Shown piece after piece: positions 26,967 through 34,339 of a stretch of 34,397 nucleotides of DNA. The notes beneath the pieces are model-generated. The model did not search any database. It saw only the letters and a program-made list of their open reading frames with translations, and was not told where the DNA came from. Numbering within the stretch: the stretch's first letter is position 1; each line of letters opens with the position of its first letter. Origin of the DNA: Bordetella parapertussis (GTDB lineage Bacteria > Pseudomonadota > Gammaproteobacteria > Burkholderiales > SG8-41); assembly GCA_945865805.1 (NCBI GenBank), contig CAMBGJ010000009.1, positions 1-34,397 on the forward strand, in the 5' to 3' direction. The position numbers and the translations under genes were made by a program.

Positions 26967-27725
26967 CTACTCCCGCTTGCGCAAGATCAGGCATTGCAAC
27001 AAGGCGCGCTCGTTATCATTCAATGGCGCGGTGCTTTCGTCCGCCAGGAAATGGCGCCTGAAGGCACCCCGCGTGGCGTCGAGCCGCGTCACGTCGTAGC
27101 CCAACGCCGCGAGTAGCAAGGCATCGTCGCGATTTGCCGCCACAGCGTACGGGGCATACGGCGGATCACACCACATGCCAAAGCCGCGCTCGGCCAGCCG
27201 CCGCCACGGGAAAAACCGGCTGGGATCCACCTTGCGCCCCGGAATAATATCGCCGTGCCCGAGAAAATTCGCCGCAGGGATTTTGTAGCGGCGCTTGATA
27301 TCGTCCAGCAGCGCCAACAACGTGACAATCATCGGTTCGGCGAACGGCTCGCGGCCGTTGTTGTCAAGTTCGATGCCGATCGACGCGGAGTTCAGGTCGG
27401 TCGTGCCGCCCCAAAAGGATTCACCGGCGTGCCACGCACGCGCGAGTTCATCCACCAGGTAATAGAGTTTGCCGTCGCGGCCGATCAAATAGTGCGAACT
27501 CACCTGGAATTTCGGGTTGGTCAGCGTGCGCAGCGAGTCTTCGGCGGTATCGTCGGCCGTGTGATGAAGGATGACGAAATTCGGCCGCCGTAGGCCGAAG
27601 TTGGGCGACGGGCGTTCGGTCGCAGGCAGGGTGGTGTACTGCGGCATGCCGCTGCGCGGTGGGGTGCTACATGCTGCCAGGAACAACAACGCCAATGCGA
27701 TGCAAAGTTTAAAAATAGGATTCAT
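26967..27725 (-). CDS. N-acetylmuramoyl-L-alanine amidase, lipoprotein (Amidase_2)
   Basis: From the ATG at 27725 the product is 252 residues. MNPIFKLCIALALLFLAAC ends in a lipobox LAAC with Cys19, so it is a predicted outer- or inner-membrane lipoprotein. The catalytic domain is AmpD/PGRP-like: FVILHHTADDT (His54/His55), HAGESFWGGTTDLNSASIGIELD, and FLGHGDIIPGRKVDPSRFFPW with the distal zinc ligands. Such enzymes cut the amide between MurNAc and the stem peptide in cell-wall recycling or remodelling. The longer frame to 27788 starts inside the palindromic repeat (MLWLPAFAGM is a translation of that repeat) and is rejected. It ends 128 bases from the HAD-GNAT stop in a convergent arrangement. 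Confidence 0.92.
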   Translation of the reverse strand: MNPIFKLCIALALLFLAACSTPPRSGMPQYTTLPATERPSPNFGLRRPNFVILHHTADDTAEDSLRTLTNPKFQVSSHYLIGRDGKLYYLVDELARAWHAGESFWGGTTDLNSASIGIELDNNGREPFAEPMIVTLLALLDDIKRRYKIPAANFLGHGDIIPGRKVDPSRFFPWRRLAERGFGMWCDPPYAPYAVAANRDDALLLAALGYDVTRLDATRGAFRRHFLADESTAPLNDNERALLQCLILRKRE

Positions 27726-27757
27726 CCGGGATTCTTGCGCGTAATAAACCACCGCTT

Positions 27758-27836
27758 TCATTCCCGCGAAGGCGGGAAGCCATAACACTGTGCCACAGGG
27801 TACTCCCTATAGATTCCCGCTTTCGCGGGAATGACA
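27758..27836. repeat. Palindromic repeat element, copy B
   Basis: A 79-bp relative of the element at 11869-11951, sharing CATAACACTGTGCCA and ACTCCCTAT in the core. Base changes in the inner stem (GTGCC against GGTAC) mostly keep pairing, which suggests selection on structure. It lies 33 bases upstream of the amidase start, inside its leader. Confidence 0.83.
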
Positions 27837-27918
27837 AGGATAGTTTTCTGCATCAATTGACTGACATTGGAAACGCATCAACAGTATCAAGATATCCAGT
27901 GTTATAAAAAATATCATT

Positions 27919-27934
27919 TAAAAACAAATGCTTA
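27919..27934 (+). repeat. Oriented AT-rich motif, copy 9
   Basis: TAAAAACAAATGCTTA ends three bases from the reverse-strand stop codon (27937-27939) of the flavodoxin-like gene. Confidence 0.72.
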
Positions 27935-27936
27935 CA

Positions 27937-28428
27937 TTAAAACACCCCTAACGCCAAACCCGCCGCCATTGCCGCCCCCACCTCTTCGCAGCGCTGCAAC
28001 TGATCCGTCGGAATCACTTTTTGCGCGAGAATTTTCTCCGGCGTTTGTGCGCGGGTGCACACGATCACCGGTTCGGCGGCCTTGCGCAGCCGCCAGCCGG
28101 TGCAGATGCGATCAATCTGGCGCACGGCGTTTTCGCCGTCGCTGCCTGCACAGATTAGTGTGGCATAGGCACGTCCGGTGATCTGATCCAGCGCGGCGTA
28201 AAACGTGCGATCGAAAAAATCTTTCATGATGCCGGACATGGCCGCCAGATTTTCCGGCGTCACGAAGATATAGCCGTGCGCCTGCAACACGTCGTGCGGC
28301 CCGCTGTCGCGCGCGGGCAACAGTCGCACCGACACCGCCGGTTCCTCTGATGCGCCACGAGCCGCCGCAGCCGCCATCTGCCGCGCGCCATCGGTCATGG
28401 TGTGATAGACGATTAGCAGCGTTTTCAT
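27937..28428 (-). CDS. Flavodoxin/NAD(P)H-quinone-reductase-like flavoprotein
   Basis: From the ATG at 28428 the product has 163 residues. The N-terminal beta strand and phosphate loop MKTLLIVYHTMTDGARQMA and the flavin-contacting VTPENLAAMSGIMKDFFDRTFY place it in the flavodoxin-like FMN-binding superfamily. Length is typical for single-domain members. It probably handles electron transfer or quinone/nitro reduction with FMN. It lies 10 bases after the stop of a Bug receptor, itself 10 bases after a nitroreductase, so the three are one operon. The frame extends upstream to 28539 inside the Bug gene, but the extra 37 residues are unlike the family. Confidence 0.82.
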   Translation of the reverse strand: MKTLLIVYHTMTDGARQMAAAAARGASEEPAVSVRLLPARDSGPHDVLQAHGYIFVTPENLAAMSGIMKDFFDRTFYAALDQITGRAYATLICAGSDGENAVRQIDRICTGWRLRKAAEPVIVCTRAQTPEKILAQKVIPTDQLQRCEEVGAAMAAGLALGVF

Positions 28429-28438
28429 CTGGCGTGCG

Positions 28439-29416
28439 CTACTCCGCCGAAACCTTTGCGGCTTTGACGACCTTGGCCCATTTCTCCACGTCGGCACGAA
28501 AATAATTTTTGAACGCTTCGGGTGCGGTGCCTTCCGCATCGGCGCCGAGACCGGCGAGACGCTCGCGCATCTCGGGCGCCTTGACGATGCGGCTCACATC
28601 CGCCGAGATTTTTGCGATGATTTTCGGCGAGGTGCCGCGCGGTGCGAACAGGCCATACCACACATTGACCTCGAACCCCGGCACGCCAGCTTCGGCGATG
28701 GCCGGTACGTCGGGCAACTGCGCGATACGCTTGAGGCTGCTCACCCCCAGCGGGCGCAATTTGCCGGATTTGATCATCGGCAAACTCACCGGCACGCCGC
28801 CCATATAGATACTAAGCTGGCCGCCAATGAGATCGGTCATCGCCTGCGGCCCGCTCTTGTAGGGCACGTGCAGCAATTGCAGGCCCGCCATGAGCGCGAA
28901 ATATTCCCCCGCCAGATGATCCGAGCTGCCGGTGCCGCCGCCGGAACCGTAGCTCACGAAGCCCGGTTTCGATTTGGCCATCGCGATCACCTCCTTCACC
29001 GAATTCAGCGGTGAACTGACCGGCACCACCAGCAGGTTGTAGCGCGAGGTAATTTGCGTGATCGGCTCGAAATCACGCAGCGCGTCGAACGGTAATTTTT
29101 TGTAAAACGACGGCGCGATCGCCATGCTCGCCGCGCCAAACAGGATGGTGTAGCCATCTGGCGGCGCCTTGGCCACCGCATCCATGCCGATAATGCCGCC
29201 CGCGCCAGCGCGATTGTCGACCACCAGTGTCTGGCCCCAGGCCTCGCTGAGTTTTTGCCCGAGTACGCGGCCAACGATATCCATGCTGCTGCCGGGGCCG
29301 ATGTGGATGACCATGCGCACGGGCTTGGTGGGAAACGCCGCGTCTTGCGCCAGCGCCGCCAGTGGCGCGCAGGCGACGATGGTTGCGCATGCCGCGCGCA
29401 TCACGAGTCTGTTCAT
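28439..29416 (-). CDS. Bug/TctC-family solute-binding receptor (second copy)
   Basis: From the ATG at 29416 the 325-residue product starts with a signal peptide (MNRLVMRAACATIVACAPLAALAQ) followed by the family opening FPTKPVRMVIHIGPGSSMDIVGR. VDNRAGAGGIIGMDAVAKAPPDGYT and GSGGGTGSSDHLAGEYFALM are diagnostic. It is a periplasmic binding protein with no TctA/TctB partners nearby. The first receptor (12006-12992) is clearly related but diverged and has a different operon context, so their ligands probably differ. Here the partners are a nitroreductase and a flavodoxin-like protein, pointing to a redox-active, perhaps aromatic, ligand; this is inference. Confidence 0.93.
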   Translation of the reverse strand: MNRLVMRAACATIVACAPLAALAQDAAFPTKPVRMVIHIGPGSSMDIVGRVLGQKLSEAWGQTLVVDNRAGAGGIIGMDAVAKAPPDGYTILFGAASMAIAPSFYKKLPFDALRDFEPITQITSRYNLLVVPVSSPLNSVKEVIAMAKSKPGFVSYGSGGGTGSSDHLAGEYFALMAGLQLLHVPYKSGPQAMTDLIGGQLSIYMGGVPVSLPMIKSGKLRPLGVSSLKRIAQLPDVPAIAEAGVPGFEVNVWYGLFAPRGTSPKIIAKISADVSRIVKAPEMRERLAGLGADAEGTAPEAFKNYFRADVEKWAKVVKAAKVSAE

Positions 29417-29426
29417 AGGGTGAGGC

Positions 29427-30122
29427 TCAATCATAAAACGTGGCGTATTCATCCAGCTCGATGCGCGTCGGCTGAAACGTGTTGACAACTGCGTCGTCCT
29501 GCGCGTAACCCATCGCGATGCCGCACATGATGGTGTAGTCGCGCGAAATACCCAACTCACGCCGCACGATATCCGGGTAACTGGCGATCGACGCTTCCGC
29601 GCAAGTGTGCAGCCCACGCGCGCGCGCCGCCAGCATCAGCGTCTGCGCGAACAGGCCGTAGTCGAACCAACTGCCGACTTCGAGCGTGCGATCTATGGTC
29701 AGCACCAGTCCGGCGGGCGCGCCGAAAAACACGTAGTTGCCAGCGCGGTAAGCCTTCGACTTTTCATGGTCGCCGCGTCCGATGCCCAGCGTGCCGTAGA
29801 GCCCCCAGCCGCAGGCGCGCCGCCGCGCGAGGTACGGTTCCTCGATCGGGTCGGTGTAATAGTTGTAGTCGCGTGTGTGGCCCGTCTCGTCGGTCAAAAA
29901 TGCCTGCTGTATCGCGTTGCCGACGCGTTTTAGCGTGGCGCCCGCCATCACGTGCACGCGCCACGGCTGTATGTTTGAACCGCTGGGCGCCCAGCGTCCC
30001 AGCGCCACGATCTCGCGCAAAGTCTCCGGCGGGATAACGTCGGGTTTGTACGCACGAACAGAACGCCGTGTGCGTGCGGCGTCAAACACATCGGCTGCGG
30101 GTTTGGTTAGTTCCAGGGTCAT
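29427..30122 (-). CDS. Nitroreductase-family FMN oxidoreductase
   Basis: The 231-residue protein from the ATG at 30122 belongs to the NfsB/nitroreductase fold. Landmarks are ARTRRSVRAYKPDVIPPETL at the N-terminus, GRWAPSGSNIQPWRVHV for FMN phosphate contact, ARARGLHTCAEASIASYPDIVRRELG, and CGIAMGYAQDDAVVNTFQPTRIELDEYATFYD at the end. These flavoenzymes reduce nitroaromatics, quinones or enones with NAD(P)H; the physiological substrate is unknown. A GGAGG site on the reverse strand lies just before the ATG, which decides against the longer frame to 30149. It is the first gene of the operon with the Bug receptor and flavodoxin, and faces away from the DctP-like gene. Confidence 0.9.
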   Translation of the reverse strand: MTLELTKPAADVFDAARTRRSVRAYKPDVIPPETLREIVALGRWAPSGSNIQPWRVHVMAGATLKRVGNAIQQAFLTDETGHTRDYNYYTDPIEEPYLARRRACGWGLYGTLGIGRGDHEKSKAYRAGNYVFFGAPAGLVLTIDRTLEVGSWFDYGLFAQTLMLAARARGLHTCAEASIASYPDIVRRELGISRDYTIMCGIAMGYAQDDAVVNTFQPTRIELDEYATFYD

Positions 30123-30157
30123 GTTTTCCTCCAGAGAGGATGTTAACACTGCCCTTA

Positions 30158-30184
30158 CGGTAGTTCGTGTCTGCGGTAGTTCGT
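30158..30184. promoter_or_regulatory. 11-bp direct repeat in divergent promoter region
   Basis: CGGTAGTTCGT occurs at 30158-30168 and 30174-30184, spaced 16 bases start to start, in the gap between the nitroreductase and the DctP-like gene. It could be a regulator binding site; two copies alone are weak evidence. Confidence 0.3.
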
Positions 30185-30229
30185 ACGACGGCTCGGTTAG
30201 AATGCGGCCTCGTAACTCCCGAGACTGTC

Positions 30230-31159
30230 ATGAGCAATCCCTTCCGTATCACCCTCGGCGGCTATGGCCCGCCCAATACCACCTGCAGCCGTGGCATCAA
30301 GGTCATCGGTGACACGCTCGCCGCGCAATTCGGCAATGAAATCAATGTGCACTACGTGTGGAACGTGATGGATTTCGGCTACAACGCCGCAGATTTATTC
30401 TGGATGGTGGAAGACGGCGTGCTGTCGCTGACCTACCAATCCACCAGCTACATCGCCGGGCGCGTGCCGGAGCTGGATTTTGTCGACCTGCTGTTTTTGT
30501 TCGACAACCTGCAACAGGCGCGCGCGGCCATCGATGGCGAGTTCGGTGCGTGGCTGGCGCGCAGCATCGAAGCCAAAATTCCCGGCTACCGTGTGCTGGG
30601 TTTTTTTGAAAATGGCTACCGGCATATTTCCAATCGAGTGCGCCCGCTGCGCACGCTGGCGGACATGAAGGACATGAAAATCCGCATCATGCCGGGCGAA
30701 ATCCACCGCCGCAGTTTTGAACTGGCCGGGGCGGTGCCCTGCCCACTCGATCTCAAGCCGGGACTGGAAGCGATTGTGTCCGGCGTGGTCGACGGCCAGG
30801 AAAACCCCCTGGCCAACACGGTGGATTACAACGCGCACCAGGTGCACCGCTACCACACCCTGTCCGCGCACTGCTATCACTCACGCGGCATTTATATGAA
30901 TCGCGCGCAGTTTGACCGCTGGCCACAGGCGCTACAGGACGGCATGCGCGCTGCCGTGCGCAAAGCCGTGCTGGCGCAACGTGAGCTTGCGGTGGCGGAA
31001 GAAACTCTCGCTCGGCAGGCGATCTTGGCTGCCGGCGGCGAAGTGGTGGAACTCACCCCCGACGCGCGCCAGGCATTCGCGCAAGCCGTCAAACCGTTGC
31101 ACGCCGAAGCGCGGCGACGATTCGGCGATGCGCCGTTCGCGATGATTCCTAAGCCTTGA
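30230..31159 (+). CDS. TRAP DctP-family-like binding protein without signal peptide
   Basis: The 309-residue product from the ATG at 30230 has the DctP/TRAP receptor fold: GTLAD-like RPLRTLADMKDMKIRIMPGEIHRRSFELAGAVPCPLDL in the centre and a DGQENPLANTVDYNAHQVHRYHTLSAHCYH block that forms the organic-acid pocket in relatives. Normal DctP proteins are exported and begin with a signal peptide. Here the protein starts directly with the first strand (SNPFRITLGGYGPPNTTC), and the only upstream extension (to 30167) is not signal-like. No DctQ or DctM membrane genes are present. It may be a cytoplasmic derivative or be miscalled at a lost 5' end. The 3' end overlaps the convergent GIY-YIG gene by 11 bases. 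Confidence 0.84.
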   Translation: MSNPFRITLGGYGPPNTTCSRGIKVIGDTLAAQFGNEINVHYVWNVMDFGYNAADLFWMVEDGVLSLTYQSTSYIAGRVPELDFVDLLFLFDNLQQARAAIDGEFGAWLARSIEAKIPGYRVLGFFENGYRHISNRVRPLRTLADMKDMKIRIMPGEIHRRSFELAGAVPCPLDLKPGLEAIVSGVVDGQENPLANTVDYNAHQVHRYHTLSAHCYHSRGIYMNRAQFDRWPQALQDGMRAAVRKAVLAQRELAVAEETLARQAILAAGGEVVELTPDARQAFAQAVKPLHAEARRRFGDAPFAMIPKP

Positions 31160-31481
31160 TGGTCCTGCCGGTTTTAATCAACGCCAGTTTTTCGCGCCGC
31201 GTGAGCTGCTTGATGGCGTATTCCCGCTTACACGCCGCGGAACGGCTCGCGGCTGACTCCTGATACGCCAGTTTCACTGGCCGCCGTGTCCGCGTATAAC
31301 GCGCGCCATTGGCCAACGCGCCGTTGTGCTGCGCCAGACGGCGCGCAATATCGATTGCCACACCGGTATAGAGCGTGCCATCAGCACAGCGCAAGACGTA
31401 CACATGCCAGCGCGATGCTGGCGAGGCGGGCTCGTCGTGCACCTTCGATTTCACGCTATGGGCAACCTTGCGTCGCGCCAT
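31149..31481 (-). CDS. GIY-YIG domain protein (UPF0213/YhbQ-like)
   Basis: The 110-residue protein has a single GIY-YIG nuclease-like domain: HVYVLRCADGTLYTGVAIDIARRLAQHN holds the two tyrosine-containing strands and the Arg-bearing helix, and ARYTRTRRPVKLAYQE and SAACKREYAIKQLTRREKLALI continue the fold. YhbQ-type proteins are small stand-alone members with weak or unclear nuclease activity. A basic N-terminal tail of about 20 residues (MARRKVAHSVKSKV) precedes the domain. The tail overlaps the DctP-like gene at the 3' end, and the ATG lies 20 bases from a copy of the oriented AT-rich motif. Confidence 0.88.
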   Translation of the reverse strand: MARRKVAHSVKSKVHDEPASPASRWHVYVLRCADGTLYTGVAIDIARRLAQHNGALANGARYTRTRRPVKLAYQESAASRSAACKREYAIKQLTRREKLALIKTGRTIKA

Positions 31482-31500
31482 GTAATAACAATTTATTCAA

Positions 31501-31516
31501 TAAAATCAATTAGTTA
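31501..31516 (+). repeat. Oriented AT-rich motif, copy 10
   Basis: TAAAATCAATTAGTTA lies just upstream of the reverse-strand GIY-YIG start codon (31481). With copy 5 it shares the preceding TTCAA and following CAAT. Confidence 0.74.
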
Positions 31517-31609
31517 CAATAAACCGCTCCACTCACACCCCTACCACGCGCCGGTTGCCGTTGATGGCGGCGCGTAGTGTACATGCCGGTCTGCCTAGCA
31601 CCGTACAAA

Positions 31610-31637
31610 AAAAACGCGCCGGACAAGGCGCGTTTTT
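31610..31637. terminator. Bidirectional intrinsic terminator
   Basis: AAAAACGCGCC (31610-31620) pairs with GGCGCGTTTTT (31627-31637) across a six-base loop, with an A-run before and a T-run after. On the reverse strand it closes the small membrane protein gene that ends at 31656. Confidence 0.85.
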
Positions 31638-31655
31638 CCGCAACCGTTGATGGCG

Positions 31656-31841
31656 TTACTTTTTGTCGTCGTCGCCCTTGTTACGCATAACCCGCCACAT
31701 GAACCAGCCACCCAACCCAAAAAACAGACCGAGGAAAACCAGAATACCGATGTAATTCGGTTCCGGTATCGGCGCATCCGCAATTTCAGCCGCACTCGCC
31801 AACCGAACCATGCCCAACATCAACAACGAAAACAATGCCAT
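31656..31841 (-). CDS. Small single-span membrane protein of unknown function
   Basis: The ATG at 31841 gives 61 residues: a hydrophobic leader resembling a signal peptide (MALFSLLMLGMVRLASAAE), a short linker with PIPEPNYIG, one membrane helix (about ILVFLGLFFGLGGWFMW) and a positively then negatively charged tail ending in DDDKK. The frame stays open to 32015, but that extension is arginine-rich and lacks a natural start. A GGTGG sequence about ten bases upstream could serve as ribosome site. The intrinsic terminator just downstream supports a real single-gene transcript. I do not recognise a named family; a small subunit or assembly factor of a membrane complex is possible. Confidence 0.68.
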   Translation of the reverse strand: MALFSLLMLGMVRLASAAEIADAPIPEPNYIGILVFLGLFFGLGGWFMWRVMRNKGDDDKK

Positions 31842-32184
31842 TAATTTAGCCACCAGTAACTCCAGATTAGTTTTTACAAGATAAGACAAGACATCAGGCA
31901 GGATTACCTTTGAACCCGGCGAAACACGCCACGCCCTATACACTTTGGCAACTCGCGAATACGCACGGCACACGTAGAGACGCAGACACGACACACGAGA
32001 TTCCATAATACGCAACGCAGTGAGTACAGCACGTTAGAACATAGATACCAGTGTTGAGTATCTCACATATCGCTTACCACAGTCTTACCGCACGACGGTT
32101 CACATTGCGCACTATCTCGGCTCACGCGCGCGGCGCACACAGGCATAATGCGGTCTCTTTCATCCATCGACACAAGGAATCGTT
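31842..32184. other. Divergent intergenic region
   Basis: This gap separates the small membrane protein from the FKBP gene and should carry both promoters. No firm promoter, operator or RNA gene was recognised. AAGGAA at 32175-32180 is the FKBP ribosome site. Confidence 0.5.
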
Positions 32185-32529
32185 ATGGCATCAATTACCA
32201 CCGCAAGCGGACTCATCATCGAAGACATCACCGTCGGCAGCGGCACTGAGGCCAGCGCCGGCCAGGATGTCACCGTGCATTACACCGGCTGGCTCACCAG
32301 CGGCGAGAAATTTGATTCCAGCAAAGACCGCAATGATCCGTTCGTGTTTCCACTGGGCGGCGGGCGCGTGATCCGCGGCTGGGATGAGGGCGTGCAGGGC
32401 ATGAAAATCGGCGGCAAACGCAAACTGACAATTCCGCCCGATCTCGGCTACGGCGCACACGGCGCGGGCGGCGTGATTCCGCCGAATGCGACGCTGGTGT
32501 TTGAGGTGGAGTTGCTGGCGACGGGTTAA
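32185..32529 (+). CDS. FKBP-type peptidyl-prolyl cis-trans isomerase
   Basis: The 114-residue protein is a single FKBP domain, a folding catalyst for Xaa-Pro bonds. The active-site pattern is visible: [54 protein letters not shown], and [16 protein letters not shown] at the end, covering the Tyr, Phe/Asp, Val-Ile, Trp and Tyr pocket residues. It has no signal peptide, so it acts in the cytoplasm. Length matches the minimal betaproteobacterial FKBPs (about 110-118). AAGGAA precedes the ATG. It is a single-gene unit between the divergent membrane protein and convergent cysK. Confidence 0.95.
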   Translation: MASITTASGLIIEDITVGSGTEASAGQDVTVHYTGWLTSGEKFDSSKDRNDPFVFPLGGGRVIRGWDEGVQGMKIGGKRKLTIPPDLGYGAHGAGGVIPPNATLVFEVELLATG

Positions 32530-32552
32530 GCGAACAAACCGCAAGGCCATTC

Positions 32553-32643
32553 ACCACGGAAAACGCGGAAGACACGGAAGACACGGAAGGAACACCGAGA
32601 ACCAAAGATTCGGTGTGTTCCGTGTGTTCCGTGTGTTCCGTGG
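32553..32643. repeat. Long imperfect inverted repeat built from 9-bp units
   Basis: The left arm (32553-32598) repeats GACACGGAA-like units; the right arm (32609-32643) repeats GTGTTCCGT three times and ends TTCCGTGG, matching CCACGGAA at the left edge. The whole can fold into one large hairpin between FKBP and cysK. The CACGGAA family is a known type of dispersed repeat in environmental proteobacteria. Absence of unique spacers rules out CRISPR. Confidence 0.75.
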
Positions 32644-32672
32644 TTACATAGCCTTTAAGTGCATTCACGCGC

Positions 32673-33605
32673 CTAATCCATCAACCCCGCAAACAGCGGC
32701 GTGCTCAAATACCGTTCGCCGAACGACGGAATAATCACCACGATCGTTTTGCCCTGGCTGGATGCACGCCGTGCGACTTCAATCGCGGCCCACATCGCCG
32801 CGCCCGAGGAAATACCCACGAGGATGCCCTCCTCTTTCGCCATGCGCCGCGCCATGGCCATGGCATCGTCGTTTTTGACGCGCACGACTTCATCGTAAAT
32901 TTTGGTATTAAGCACCCTGGGCACGAAGCCCGCGCCTATGCCCTGTATCGGGTGCGGCCCAGGCTGCCCGCCCGACAACACCGGCGAAGCATCGGGCTCC
33001 ACCGCCACGCATTGAAACGCGGGCTTGCGTGCTTTCAACACCTCGCCTATGCCGGTAATAGTACCGCCGGTACCGATGCCCGAAATCAATATGTCGGCCT
33101 TGCCATCGGTATCGCGCCAAATTTCCTCGGCGGTGGTTTTGCGATGCACATCGGGATTGGCGGGGTTTTCAAACTGCTGCGGAATCAGGTAACGCGTGTC
33201 GGCGGCGGCCATCTCTTCGGCCTTTTTGATCGCGCCCGGTATGCGCTCGGCGCCCGGCGTCAGAATCAACTCTGCGCCATACGCCCGCAATAGCGCGCGC
33301 CGCTCGCGGCTCATGGTGTCGGGCATCACGATCGCGCACTTGTAGCCGCGCGCAGCACACACCATCGCCAGGCCGATGCCGGTATTGCCGCTGGTCGGCT
33401 CGAGAAAAATCGTGTCGGGCTTCACCCGCCCGGCTTTTTCGGCTGCCTCGACCATCGACAAACCAATACGATCTTTGACGCTGTGCGCGGGATTCTGAAA
33501 CTCCAGTTTCGCCAGCACCTCGCCTGCACAGCCTTGCGTTAGCCGGTTGATACGCACCAGCGGCGTGTTTCCAATCAAATCGGTCACGTTATTGGCAATC
33601 TTCAT
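32673..33605 (-). CDS. cysK: Cysteine synthase A (O-acetylserine sulfhydrylase)
   Basis: The 310-residue PLP enzyme makes L-cysteine from O-acetylserine and sulfide. The start [20 protein letters not shown] is diagnostic; the PLP lysine is Lys44 in [11 protein letters not shown], the substrate loop is [11 protein letters not shown], the phosphate loop is [13 protein letters not shown], and ISSGAA lies near the end. Ala-His replaces the usual Ser-Ser before SVKDR, a mild variation seen in some members. The ATG at 33605 is preferred over the frame start at 33644, which adds 13 residues not found in relatives. Cysteine synthase B or a cystathionine synthase-like paralogue is less likely given length and wording. 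Confidence 0.94.
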   Translation of the reverse strand: MKIANNVTDLIGNTPLVRINRLTQGCAGEVLAKLEFQNPAHSVKDRIGLSMVEAAEKAGRVKPDTIFLEPTSGNTGIGLAMVCAARGYKCAIVMPDTMSRERRALLRAYGAELILTPGAERIPGAIKKAEEMAAADTRYLIPQQFENPANPDVHRKTTAEEIWRDTDGKADILISGIGTGGTITGIGEVLKARKPAFQCVAVEPDASPVLSGGQPGPHPIQGIGAGFVPRVLNTKIYDEVVRVKNDDAMAMARRMAKEEGILVGISSGAAMWAAIEVARRASSQGKTIVVIIPSFGERYLSTPLFAGLMD

Positions 33606-34068
33606 TTGCAGTCTCCCGAAGTAGAATTTCCAGAAATCACCCACAATGCGGCCAGAATAGGCCCGCCAGCCAGCACAAGTGGCACTTTGCGCATCATAAC
33701 CCCGCTTTCCAGGCCTTTACACCAGCGGAAATTCGGCAAAAACCACAAAAAACAACCGACGGCACTCCACTCATGCGTCATCGCGACGCGACATTACCGG
33801 TTTTCACGCAATGCGATCTTTGCCAAAAACGCCTCAGGAATCAGGAATCAGACAAATACCCACAAAATTAATTGTGTGTATAATGCTTGACGGTGTTTGA
33901 TTTCCGAGTATCCGAGTACTAAAGGTTTGGATTTTCCGGTGTTGTTGGATGTTCGTCCTTGGGAAGCTTTGAGACCAAAACATTGAAGAAGGCACCCTTC
34001 GATTTATATTTTTGTTTGCCTTCGATTACCTCAACTCTAAATCTCTACATTTCTAAGGAACGCGCAAA
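33606..34068. other. Long intergenic region with the cold-shock gene leader
   Basis: The 463-base gap separates divergent cysK and the cold-shock gene. It contains a TATAAT at 33879-33884 followed by about 180 bases without a gene, which would be a long 5' leader. No cysK promoter was identified. Confidence 0.6.
33875..33884 (+). promoter_or_regulatory. Candidate promoter of the cold-shock gene
   Basis: TGTGTATAAT gives a perfect -10 hexamer with an upstream TGTG that may substitute for a weak -35. The predicted transcript would carry a leader of about 180 bases, as in cspA genes whose leader RNA senses temperature. That similarity is inferred from length only. Confidence 0.45.
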
Positions 34069-34275
34069 ATGGCAACCGGCACAGTCAAGTGGTTCAACGA
34101 TGCAAAAGGCTTCGGCTTTATTACTCCGGATGGCGGCGGCGAAGACCTCTTCGCGCATTTCTCCGCGATCAACATGTCAGGCTTCAAAAGCCTGAAAGAA
34201 GGTCAGAAAGTGACCTTCGACATCACCGACGGCAACAAGGGCAAAAAGCAAGCCAGCAACATCCAGGCTGCTTGA
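34069..34275 (+). CDS. CspA-family cold-shock protein
   Basis: The 68-residue protein is a single cold-shock domain that binds single-stranded RNA and DNA and melts RNA structure. [34 protein letters not shown] includes RNP1 (KGFGFI) and RNP2 (DLFAHF); the end, [11 protein letters not shown], is typical. AAGGA at 34055-34059 marks the start. It has a long leader and a strong terminator, so it is a single-gene transcript. Numbering within the Csp family (CspA, C, D or E) cannot be fixed from sequence alone. Confidence 0.96.
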   Translation: MATGTVKWFNDAKGFGFITPDGGGEDLFAHFSAINMSGFKSLKEGQKVTFDITDGNKGKKQASNIQAA

Positions 34276-34310
34276 TAGTTTTACTGCTTCATTTTGCTTT
34301 TTTGCGTCAC

Positions 34311-34339
34311 AAAAAAACCGGGCTTTGCCCGGTTTTTTT
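34311..34339 (+). terminator. Intrinsic terminator of the cold-shock gene
   Basis: AAAAAAACCGGGC (34311-34323) pairs with GCCCGGTTTTTTT (34327-34339) over a TTT loop and ends in a T-run, 36 bases after the stop codon. Confidence 0.93.

Noticed and set aside
27726-27788. Longer start for the amidase.
   Set aside because: The extra residues are translated from the palindromic repeat, and the internal ATG gives a proper lipoprotein signal.
32553-32643. CRISPR array.
   Set aside because: Units are 9 bp, directly adjoining and arranged as inverted arms, with no unique spacers or cas genes.
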